Shown here piece after piece: positions 1-6,745 of a DNA stretch of 64,000 nt. Every line of letters starts with the position of its first letter. The first letter of the stretch is position 1. The DNA is from Corynebacterium mucifaciens (GTDB lineage: Bacteria > Actinomycetota > Actinomycetes > Mycobacteriales > Mycobacteriaceae). Both the position numbers and the translations under genes were made by a program. The stretch lies in the NCBI RefSeq assembly GCF_012396315.1, contig NZ_JAAXPF010000005.1, positions 90,657 through 154,656 on the forward strand, read 5' to 3'. The notes beneath the pieces are model-generated. The model did no database searches and had not been told where the DNA came from. It worked only from the letters and a program-made list of their open reading frames with translations.

Positions 1-404
1 CGTCCGTGGAGGAGGAGCGCTCCGGCGCCGCCGCCGGTGCCGCCGCGCTCGCCTACGCCTTCGCGGAAGCACAGGTGGGCACGATCACCGTGGTCACCCG
101 CAAGGCGTTCGGCCCCGCCTACGCCCTGCTGGGCTCCAAGGGCCTGGGAGCGGACCTGGTGTTCGCGTGGCCGACGGCACAGATCGCGCTTGCCGACGCC
201 ACCACCGCCGCCGAAGCCATCGGCACCGACGAGGCCGCCTACGCCGAGGAGAACCTCAACCCGTACGTGGCCACCGAACGCGGCCTGGTGGACGCGGTCA
301 TCGAGCCGTCCGCCACCCGCGCCCGCGTGCTCGAGGGCCTGCGCCTTTTGGAGCGCAAGGTGGCCTACCCGGCGCAGAAGAAGCACGGCAACATCCCGCT
401 GTAA
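1..404 (+). CDS. Acyl-CoA carboxylase beta subunit (carboxyltransferase), 3' end only
   Basis: The gene enters from the left edge, so only about the last 134 residues are visible. They match the C-terminal lobe of biotin-dependent acyl-CoA carboxylase beta subunits: the [18 protein letters not shown] segment, WPTAQIA, LNPYVATERGLVDAVI, and the family ending KKHGNIPL. The usual GASGAVGFI motif after WPTAQIA is replaced by ALADATTAAEAIG, unlike the second accD at 30270. This suggests a DtsR2/AccD2-like paralog, possibly for longer acyl-CoA substrates; that assignment is inference. accE follows after 10 bases, so the two are probably one operon. Confidence 0.88.
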   Translation, partial: SVEEERSGAAAGAAALAYAFAEAQVGTITVVTRKAFGPAYALLGSKGLGADLVFAWPTAQIALADATTAAEAIGTDEAAYAEENLNPYVATERGLVDAVIEPSATRARVLEGLRLLERKVAYPAQKKHGNIPL

Positions 405-414
405 GGAGGCTGAC

Positions 415-600
415 GTGGATATTCAGGTACTCAAGGGCAATCCCACCGAGGCGGAGCTCGCCGCGCTCTCCCAGGTGCTGGAACAGCTCCAGCGCGAGCG
501 CAAACTCGCCGGCGTGCGGCCCGACGCCAACCTCTGGGGCGCTGCGCACCCGGCCACAGCGTTTAACCCGCACGCGTTCGACTCGGCGGCGTACTTCTGA
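415..600 (+). CDS. accE: Acyl-CoA carboxylase epsilon subunit (AccE family)
   Basis: This 61-residue protein starts at a GTG six bases after an AAGGAGG ribosome binding site. It has the usual AccE plan: a short N-terminal beta strand (DIQVLKGNP), a helix with ELAAL and VLEQLQRER, and a C-terminal tail ending in F-D-S-A-A-Y-F. AccE subunits join AccBC and AccD in actinobacterial acyl-CoA carboxylases. It follows the accD fragment directly and its stop overlaps the maf start by one base. A second, divergent copy with the same ELAAL helix and YF ending is at 41009. Confidence 0.85.
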   Translation: MDIQVLKGNPTEAELAALSQVLEQLQRERKLAGVRPDANLWGAAHPATAFNPHAFDSAAYF

Positions 601-1190
601 TGCGGCTCGTCCTGGCGTCGCAGTCGCCGTCGCGGCGCATGCTGCTCGAGCAAGGTGGTGTGGAGCCGGTGCTGCGGCCCGCCCACATCGACGAGGAGGC
701 GTTGATCGCATCGCTTATCGACGCCCCTCCGGCCACCACCGTCGCCACCCTCGCCCGGGCCAAGGCCGAAACCGCTATCGCCGAATTTCCCGACGACGTG
801 GTGGTGGGCTGCGACTCGATGCTGCTACTCGACGGCGCGCTGCTGGGCAAGCCCCACACCGTTGAGGAGACGGTGCGCCGCTGGAAGGCGCAGCGGGGCA
901 AAGACGCGCAGCTGCTCACCGGCCACGCCGTGTGGTTCGGCGGCGAGTGGGTCGAGGACACCGTTGCCACCACCATCCGCTTCGGCGAGGTGTCGGACGC
1001 AGACATCGAGGCCTACGCCCGCTCCGGGCAGCCCCTCGAGTGCGCCGGCGCGTTCACGCTGGAGGCGCTGGGCAGCTGGTTCATCGACTCCATCGCAGGT
1101 GACCCCACCAGCGTCATCGGCCTGTCCATGCCGTTGCTGCGTCGCTGCCTCTACCGCTTCGGGCTGGACGCCTCCGATTTCTGGGCGTAG
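600..1190 (+). CDS. maf: Maf-family nucleoside triphosphate pyrophosphatase
   Basis: This 196-residue protein begins with LVLASQSPSRRMLLEQ, the Maf signature (LASxSPRR-like), and carries the VVGCDSMLLLDGALLGKP segment containing the catalytic acid region. Maf proteins hydrolyse non-canonical or modified NTPs and are cytoplasmic. The ATG overlaps the accE stop codon (TGATG), which suggests translational coupling to accE. Full length for the family, with no defects seen. Confidence 0.9.
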   Translation: MRLVLASQSPSRRMLLEQGGVEPVLRPAHIDEEALIASLIDAPPATTVATLARAKAETAIAEFPDDVVVGCDSMLLLDGALLGKPHTVEETVRRWKAQRGKDAQLLTGHAVWFGGEWVEDTVATTIRFGEVSDADIEAYARSGQPLECAGAFTLEALGSWFIDSIAGDPTSVIGLSMPLLRRCLYRFGLDASDFWA

Positions 1191-1215
1191 GGCACGTTCG
1201 GCCCCGGCGCGCGGG

Positions 1216-1221
1216 TAGCCT
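1216..1221 (+). promoter_or_regulatory. -10 box (TAGCCT) of a probable leaderless transcript
   Basis: TAGCCT lies exactly 7 bases before the ATG at 1229 and there is no ribosome binding site. The spacing fits transcription starting at the ATG. Confidence 0.5.
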
Positions 1222-1228
1222 GGCGGCC

Positions 1229-1627
1229 ATGGAAATCAACGACATGCTCGCGCCCAAACCCATCGAACTCCCGGCAGACCCGGCGGAGGGCAACGACCTC
1301 TTGGCGGATGACACCGCGCTCGCCCACCCCGACTCCCCCGCGGTGTGGGCCGCCCGCGCCGAGCGGGAACTTGACGGTGGCGACCTGCTCGTCGCCTACG
1401 CGTACGCCCGCACCGGCTACCACCGCTCTCTGGACCGGCTTCGCGCCAACGGCTGGAAGGGCTGGGGCCCGGTGCCGGCCTCCCACGAGCCGAACCGCGG
1501 CGTGCTCAAGGCCATCGCGATGCTGGCCCTGGCCTCGAAGGCGATCGGCGACCAGGCGGAGTACGACCGCTGCCGCCAAATGCTCTCCGACGCGGACCCG
1601 GCAAGCGTGGCCGAGCTGTTGGACTGA
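1229..1627 (+). CDS. DUF3151 family protein
   Basis: A 132-residue acidic cytoplasmic protein matching the conserved actinobacterial DUF3151 family, with hallmark stretches PDSPAVWAARAE, AYAYARTGYHRSLDRLR and GWKGWGPVP. The second half looks like TPR-type helical pairs (VLKAIAMLALASKAIGDQAEYDRC). The function is unknown. It has its own probable leaderless promoter, so it is probably not simply part of the maf transcript. It converges with the Cj0069-family gene across a structured 230-base gap. Confidence 0.82.
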   Translation: MEINDMLAPKPIELPADPAEGNDLLADDTALAHPDSPAVWAARAERELDGGDLLVAYAYARTGYHRSLDRLRANGWKGWGPVPASHEPNRGVLKAIAMLALASKAIGDQAEYDRCRQMLSDADPASVAELLD

Positions 1628-1651
1628 CAGGCCGATGGCCCCTACAACCAC

Positions 1652-1784
1652 ATCGTCTAGCGGTGGCGAGACGACCGCTAGACGATCCCGCGCGGAGACA
1701 CACATTTTCCCAGGTGGTATTGAACACGGTTACCAATACGACGCAGACCGTCTAGCGGGCCAACCTGGCTGCTAGACGGTCTGC
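1652..1784. repeat. Two-hairpin intergenic element, copy 1 (reverse orientation)
   Basis: Two inverted repeats flank a 60-base spacer. The first has perfect 13-bp arms (ATCGTCTAGCGGT at 1652-1664 with its complement at 1674-1686). The second has perfect 14-bp arms (GCAGACCGTCTAGC at 1743-1756 with its complement at 1771-1784). Measured between the shared 10-base cores (1686 to 1747) the spacer is 60 bases. Copy 2 at 6592-6733 has the same plan in the opposite orientation and a recognisably similar spacer. Neither hairpin has a U-tract, so simple terminators are unlikely. Nothing else is visible in this convergent gap. Confidence 0.7.
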
Positions 1785-1859
1785 CTGTTTCGCCCTATGC
1801 GCGCCTCGTGCGTTGAATGACTGCTGGACTAGCGGAGCTCGTCGATAAGCAGACGCCCG

Positions 1860-2921
1860 CTAGGCGTGCTTCTCCTCCACGCGCTTGATTGCCTCTTCGG
1901 CCACCTTCTCCTGGATGCCCATGTCCAGCTCGGAGGTGAAGCCGACGCAGGAGCAGTTGATTTCGCCGAGGACGTAGGTGTCTTCGCCGGTCTCGTCGTC
2001 GTCGGCGAGCATGAAGTCTGCGGTCCAGATCAGCGGAATGTCGTCGTCACCGAGCTTTTCGGCGATGACTGGGCGGGCCTCGGCGAACATCTTCAGAAGC
2101 TCCGGGCGCTCTTCCGGCTTTTGGTAGGTGTACTTCGCGCCGGAGAACAGCGTCGCGGAGAACGCGTCGCCGCCGTCGGCCGGCTTTTTGTGCACGATGA
2201 ACACCGGGTCCGGCCCCACAAGCAGGATGCGGATTTCGCCTTCGACGATGCGCGGCATGAAGCGCATGTCAACGAGCATGCCGTTGTCGCCCTCGATGTA
2301 CTGGTCGCAGAAATCCATGAACTCGCCGAGCTCGCGCTCATCGGTGTGGTTGTCCACCGCCTCGGTGCACTTGAGCTTGGTGTCCAGCGGCAGCGCGGTG
2401 CCCGGCTCGACGGACTCTGCCAAGGACTTGTCGGCCAGACGCACGCGCCAGATGCCGGAGCCGGTGGAGCCGCGGTTTTGCTTCAGCACCCGCTCGCCGT
2501 AGGACAGCGACGTGGGGAAGGTGTCGTGAAAGTCGTCGACGTCGTAGTACGCGGCGGTGTCGTCCGGCACCAGGTTGGTCCCGTTCAGCTTGACCAGGGC
2601 GTCTTTCGCGCCGTAGGCAATCATCTCCTCCGGGGTAGACATGCCCACCAGGCCAGCGTCGGACAGGCGGGTCAGCAAGTCGAAATAGCCCTTCTCACCG
2701 CCCGGGATGTTGCCCGGGTTCACGCGGGAGATGTACGCGTCGAAGTTTTCAGAGACGTAGGCGAACAGGTCGTCCGCCCATTCGGGGCGGAAGTAGACAA
2801 CCTCGGAGTCCCAGCCTTTGTCCTTGATCGCGTTCACGATCGGCATGGTGTCTTTGCGGTGGCCGTCGAAAGACTTGTCGGAGCCGCCCTCGACCTCGAA
2901 GACAACAATTGCCTTGTGCAC
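1860..2921 (-). CDS. Cj0069 family ATP-grasp-like protein
   Basis: A 353-residue protein starting at a GTG behind AAAGGGA. The N-terminus (KAIVVFEVEGGSDKSFDGHRKD) and the middle (VLKQNRGSTGSGIWRVRL, then DMRFMPRIVEGEIRILLVG) resemble the Cj0069 family, which has an ATP-grasp fold. The C-terminal part holds the acidic metal-site region ending in GEINCSC. The substrate is unknown. The gene stands alone and diverges from thtR. It ends next to the two-hairpin element. Confidence 0.75.
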   Translation of the reverse strand: MHKAIVVFEVEGGSDKSFDGHRKDTMPIVNAIKDKGWDSEVVYFRPEWADDLFAYVSENFDAYISRVNPGNIPGGEKGYFDLLTRLSDAGLVGMSTPEEMIAYGAKDALVKLNGTNLVPDDTAAYYDVDDFHDTFPTSLSYGERVLKQNRGSTGSGIWRVRLADKSLAESVEPGTALPLDTKLKCTEAVDNHTDERELGEFMDFCDQYIEGDNGMLVDMRFMPRIVEGEIRILLVGPDPVFIVHKKPADGGDAFSATLFSGAKYTYQKPEERPELLKMFAEARPVIAEKLGDDDIPLIWTADFMLADDDETGEDTYVLGEINCSCVGFTSELDMGIQEKVAEEAIKRVEEKHA

Positions 2922-3143
2922 AGTAGGTCCCTTTCAGAATCGAAGCCCCGCATGTTGGGGCGTATCGCACCGGCGGGGCAAAGTTGATGGTCAGAACAAA
3001 CTGGCCACGACCTGTGTGTTCTCGCCGACGACTGTAACCCGGGGGCGTGATTCCCACCGGGCGGGCGACGCGATAGTGCGCAAGGTCACATCTTTGCGTG
3101 TTTCGTCCGGATGCATCGAGTGCGCGGCAGCCGTATCTGTATC

Positions 3144-3175
3144 GTTAACGGTGGTTTGTTAACGGTGGTTTGTTA
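3144..3175. repeat. 14-bp tandem direct repeat upstream of thtR
   Basis: GTTAACGGTGGTTT occurs twice in perfect tandem (3144-3157 and 3158-3171) and a third partial copy begins at 3172 (GTTA). Each unit contains the palindrome GTTAAC. It lies about 70 bases before the thtR ATG in the 323-base divergent region 2922-3244. That region otherwise shows only the ribosome binding sites of the two flanking genes. Confidence 0.7.
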
Positions 3176-3244
3176 CCCGCCGTCAGGTGGCGTGTTCGCG
3201 CGAGAAAGCTGCGCGGATGCGGGCGAAAAAGAAAGGTTGCCGGC

Positions 3245-4120
3245 ATGGGCATCGAGCTCGACAACACCCCCCAGTTCCAGGAGTACGCGCACCCGGAGAA
3301 GTTTGTCACGGCCGCGTGGCTGTCTGCGCGTCTGGGCGTTCCGGGGCTGAAAGTTGTGGAGAGCGACGAGGACGCGTTCCTCTACGACATCGGCCACATC
3401 CCGGGCGCGGTGCGCATTGACTGGAAGCGGGATCTGAATGACCCGCTGGTGCGCGACTTCATCGACGGCGAAGCATTCGCCGCCCTCATGCGTTCGCGCG
3501 GCATCAGCCGCGACGACACGGTGGTGGTCTACGGCGACTCCTCCAACTGGTGGGCGGCCTACACCGCGTGGGTGTTTGAGCTGTTCGGCCACCCGGATGT
3601 CCGCCTGCTCGACGGCGGCCGCGACGCGTGGATGGGCGAGGAGCGCGACACCTCCTTCGTCGTGCCGGAGTACCCGGCCACCGATTACCCGGTGGTGGAG
3701 CGCCAGGACGCTCCCTTCCGCGCGTTTGCGGCGGACTTGCTGGAGCACAAGCCGGCCCAGCTTATCGACGCACGTCCCGCTTCCGCCTACCTGGGCGAGG
3801 ACACGCACTCCGAATCCATCGCCGCCCCTTCCCTGCGGCAGGGGCACATCCCGGGGGCGGTGAACGTGCCGTGGGGCCGGTCCGTCTTCCCCAACGCCCG
3901 CTTCCGCCCGCTGGTCGACATCAGGGCCATTTACGAGCACTTCGACAAGGACGCGGAGACGGTGGTGTACTGCCAGCTCGGCGAGAGCTCATCGCACACG
4001 TGGTACGTGCTCAAGCACATTCTCGGGTTCACCAACGTGGCGCTCTACGACGGCTCGTGGGCGGAGTGGGGCAACATGGTCCGGATGCCCATTGCTAAGG
4101 GCCAAGCGAAGGGAGACTAG
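3245..4120 (+). CDS. thtR: Thiosulfate sulfurtransferase (tandem rhodanese)
   Basis: A 291-residue protein with two rhodanese domains. The first, inactive domain (about residues 15-140) contains DIGHIPGAVRIDW. The second (about 155-285) has RQGHIPGAVNVPWG and the active-site loop VVYCQLGESSS with the catalytic cysteine. Rhodaneses transfer sulfur from thiosulfate to thiophilic acceptors. The ATG follows AAGAAAGGTTGCCGGC, which favours this start over upstream in-frame ones. It precedes accBC by 91 bases, an arrangement known from other corynebacteria. Confidence 0.9.
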   Translation: MGIELDNTPQFQEYAHPEKFVTAAWLSARLGVPGLKVVESDEDAFLYDIGHIPGAVRIDWKRDLNDPLVRDFIDGEAFAALMRSRGISRDDTVVVYGDSSNWWAAYTAWVFELFGHPDVRLLDGGRDAWMGEERDTSFVVPEYPATDYPVVERQDAPFRAFAADLLEHKPAQLIDARPASAYLGEDTHSESIAAPSLRQGHIPGAVNVPWGRSVFPNARFRPLVDIRAIYEHFDKDAETVVYCQLGESSSHTWYVLKHILGFTNVALYDGSWAEWGNMVRMPIAKGQAKGD

Positions 4121-4211
4121 GCGCGCTAAGGCCGGGGAGCTGTAACATGGTGCGACGTTTGACCGACGTTTGTAACGGTTTCTTTCTCCGATTGAAGGAC
4201 GGGATAGCTTC

Positions 4212-5999
4212 GTGCCTACCACTGCAGCGACCACTGACCTCACCCACAGCGTGACCAAAGTGCTGGTGGCTAACCGCGGCGAGATCGCCGTGCGTGTCAT
4301 CCGCGCCTGCCTGGATGAGGGGCTGGCGTCTGTCGCCGTGTACGCCGAACCCGACGCGGACGCGCCGTTTGTCCAACTCGCCGACGAGGCCTTCGCGCTG
4401 GGCGGTGAGACCGCCGCCGAGAGCTACCTGGACATGGACAAGGTGATTGCGGCTGCGAAGAAATCCGGGGCGGACGCGGTCCACCCCGGCTACGGCTTCC
4501 TCTCCGAAAACGCGGAGTTTGCCCAGAAGGTCATCGACGCCGGTCTCACCTGGATCGGCCCCTCCCCCGCATCCATCGCCGCCCTCGGCGACAAGGTCAC
4601 TGCCCGCCACATCGCGGAAACCGCGCAGGCCCCGATGGCACCGGGCACCAAGGACCCTGTCTCGGGCGCTGACGAGGTTATCGCCTTCGCCGACGAGCAC
4701 GGCCTGCCCGTTGCCATCAAGGCGGCGTTCGGCGGCGGCGGCCGCGGTATGAAGGTGGCCTACACCCGCGAGGAGATCCCGGAGCTCTACGAATCCGCCA
4801 CGCGCGAGGCCACAGCCGCGTTCGGTCGCGGCGAGTGCTTCGTGGAGCGCTACCTGGACAAGGCCCGCCACGTGGAGGCCCAGGTGCTGGCGGATCAGCA
4901 CGGCAACGTCGTCGTCGTGGGCACCCGAGATTGCTCGTTACAGCGCCGCTTTCAAAAGCTCGTGGAGGAGGCGCCGGCACCGTTCCTTACTGACGAGCAG
5001 CGCGAGCGCATCCACGCCTCCGCGAAGGCCATCTGCCGCGAGGCCGGTTACTACGGCGCGGGCACGGTGGAATACCTCGTTGGCGCGGACGGCCTGATTT
5101 CCTTCCTGGAGGTCAATACCCGCCTGCAGGTCGAGCACCCCGTCACCGAAGAAACCACCGGCATTGACCTGGTACGGGAGCAGTTCCGCATCGCCCGCGG
5201 TGAGGCATTGCGTATCGACGGCGATCCCGTCCCCCGCGGCCACGCCATCGAGTTCCGCATCAACGGTGAAGACGCGGCCGCAAACTTCATGCCCACCCCC
5301 GGTACGGTGACCGCCTACGCGGAGCCGGCCGGCCCCGGCGTGCGCGTGGATTCGGGCGTGCGCGCAGGTTCTGTGGTCGGTGGCCAATTTGACTCCATGC
5401 TGGCCAAGCTCATCGTCACAGGCAGCACCCGCCAGGAAGCCATCGAGCGTGCCCGCCGCGCTCTCGGCGAGTACGTGGTGGCCGGCTTTCCCACCGTGAT
5501 CCCGTTCCACCAGGCCGTGGTGAATAACCCTGCGTTCATTGGCGACGCGGACGGCTTCGACGTCTATACCCGGTGGATCGAGGAGGAATGGGACGGCGAA
5601 CTGCCGGCAGCCCCCGCCGGTGCCGACGCCGACACCGGCACCGCATCGGAGGCGCCCGCGCGCCGCACGTTTACCGTGGAGGTGGACGGTCGCCGCATCG
5701 AGGTCGCCCTGCCGCAGGAGCTCGTCGCCGCAGGCCCGGCGAAGCGTAAGCCGAAGAAGCGCCAGGCTAGCAGGGCCTCCATCTCCGGCGACGCCGTCGC
5801 CTCCCCCATGCAGGCCACGGTAATCAAGGTCAACGTCGAAGAGGGTGCCGAGGTCGCGGAGGGCGACGTGTTGGTGGTTCTGGAAGCCATGAAGATGGAA
5901 AACCCGGTCAAGGCCCACAAGGCCGGCACCGTCACTGGGCTGGCCATCGAGGCTGGCGGGCAGGTGAACAAGGGCGTCGTGCTCATGGAGCTCAAATAG
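4212..5999 (+). CDS. accBC: Acyl-CoA carboxylase alpha subunit: biotin carboxylase plus biotin carrier
   Basis: A 595-residue fused subunit. The biotin carboxylase part spans about residues 15-460: [16 protein letters not shown], the ATP-grasp glycine loop [13 protein letters not shown], and the catalytic [18 protein letters not shown] linker follows, then the biotinyl domain (about 525-595) with [16 protein letters not shown], in which the central lysine is biotinylated. It carboxylates biotin for acetyl-, propionyl- and long-chain acyl-CoA carboxylases. It starts at a GTG and is very similar to the second AccBC at 41218, so the window has two such subunits. Confidence 0.95.
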   Translation: MPTTAATTDLTHSVTKVLVANRGEIAVRVIRACLDEGLASVAVYAEPDADAPFVQLADEAFALGGETAAESYLDMDKVIAAAKKSGADAVHPGYGFLSENAEFAQKVIDAGLTWIGPSPASIAALGDKVTARHIAETAQAPMAPGTKDPVSGADEVIAFADEHGLPVAIKAAFGGGGRGMKVAYTREEIPELYESATREATAAFGRGECFVERYLDKARHVEAQVLADQHGNVVVVGTRDCSLQRRFQKLVEEAPAPFLTDEQRERIHASAKAICREAGYYGAGTVEYLVGADGLISFLEVNTRLQVEHPVTEETTGIDLVREQFRIARGEALRIDGDPVPRGHAIEFRINGEDAAANFMPTPGTVTAYAEPAGPGVRVDSGVRAGSVVGGQFDSMLAKLIVTGSTRQEAIERARRALGEYVVAGFPTVIPFHQAVVNNPAFIGDADGFDVYTRWIEEEWDGELPAAPAGADADTGTASEAPARRTFTVEVDGRRIEVALPQELVAAGPAKRKPKKRQASRASISGDAVASPMQATVIKVNVEEGAEVAEGDVLVVLEAMKMENPVKAHKAGTVTGLAIEAGGQVNKGVVLMELK

Positions 6000-6057
6000 G
6001 CTTCCGCTCAACGCGGTAGGCGTCGGCAGGCGCATGCGTCGAAACGACTCGACGGGT

Positions 6058-6063
6058 TAACGT
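6058..6063 (+). promoter_or_regulatory. -10 box (TAACGT) of a probable leaderless transcript
   Basis: TAACGT ends 7 bases before the ATG at 6071 with no ribosome binding site. This supports that ATG over the GTG at 6062, which lies inside the -10 region. Confidence 0.5.
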
Positions 6064-6070
6064 GGTGCGC

Positions 6071-6583
6071 ATGGATTACACACCTGAGTTCCACTTGCGC
6101 GAAGCCACGGAGTCCGACCGCACCTACTTGCGGAGGCTGAACTACCTCACCGACGTCTTCGGCGACGAGGGCGCCGACGTGGGCGACAGCGAACGCGAAG
6201 GCGCCGAGACGTACGTGGGCCAATGGGACCCGGAACGCGAAAGCGGCATCGTGGCGTTCGACCAGTTCGACGTGCCTGCGGGCGGGGTGTGGTTGCGCTA
6301 CTGGCAGTCGCCTGACGACGGCCACGCGAACCTCTCCCCCGACATCCCCGAAATCGCCATCGCGGTGGAGAACCGCTACGCCGGCCACAGGTTGGCGGTA
6401 AAACTACTGCAGGCAGCCGTGGACCTAGCAACGCGCCAGGGAGCACCAAAGGTGGCGCTGTGGGTGGACCCTGACAACGAACGGGCGCGCCACCGCTACG
6501 AGTCCTTTGGCTTCAGAGACGTGGCGGGCCACGACAATGTCATGGCCGTCGACGTGGAGGACTTCAGCGCGGATAACAACTAG
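6071..6583 (+). CDS. GNAT family N-acetyltransferase
   Basis: A 170-residue protein with the GNAT layout. The N-terminal HLREATESDRTYLRRLNYL is a typical substrate-side start, IAIAVENRYAGHRLAVKLLQAA is the V/I-x-x-x-x-G-x-G-x-A-like acetyl-CoA binding segment (with YAGHRLA), and VALWVDPDNERARHRYESFGF is the usual C-terminal motif. The substrate cannot be told. It follows accBC by 71 bases but seems to have its own leaderless promoter. It converges with pyc across the second two-hairpin element. Confidence 0.82.
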   Translation: MDYTPEFHLREATESDRTYLRRLNYLTDVFGDEGADVGDSEREGAETYVGQWDPERESGIVAFDQFDVPAGGVWLRYWQSPDDGHANLSPDIPEIAIAVENRYAGHRLAVKLLQAAVDLATRQGAPKVALWVDPDNERARHRYESFGFRDVAGHDNVMAVDVEDFSADNN

Positions 6584-6591
6584 TGGCGCGA

Positions 6592-6733
6592 ATCGTCTAG
6601 TAGCCACCACAAGCTGCTATACGATCACGCCGTTATTGATAATTCGTTCCAACATCACCTGGGCAAACGCGCACCCGGTACCCGGACCGTATAGCAAACA
6701 CCGCGCGGCCACTAGACGGTCCGCGCGGTGTTG
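6592..6733. repeat. Two-hairpin intergenic element, copy 2
   Basis: Hairpin A pairs 6592-6604 (ATCGTCTAGTAGC) with 6613-6625. Hairpin B pairs ACCGTATAGC-type sequence at 6684-6694 with CTAGACGGTCC at 6712-6722. The core-to-core spacer (6626-6685) is 60 bases, as in copy 1. It shares ATTGnTAA, TTnCAAnAnCACCTGGG and an alternating purine stretch with the reverse complement of copy 1. Here hairpin B overlaps a stronger alternative stem, AACACCGCGCGG at 6697-6708 with its complement at 6721-6732. That stem could act as a terminator for the convergent genes. Confidence 0.7.
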
Positions 6734-6745
6734 CGTGAGAGCGGT

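Noticed and set aside
1743..1790. Simple Rho-independent terminator at 1743-1790
   Set aside because: The stem is perfect, but only CTGTTT follows and the same stem recurs as part of the two-hairpin element. It is described as a repeat instead.
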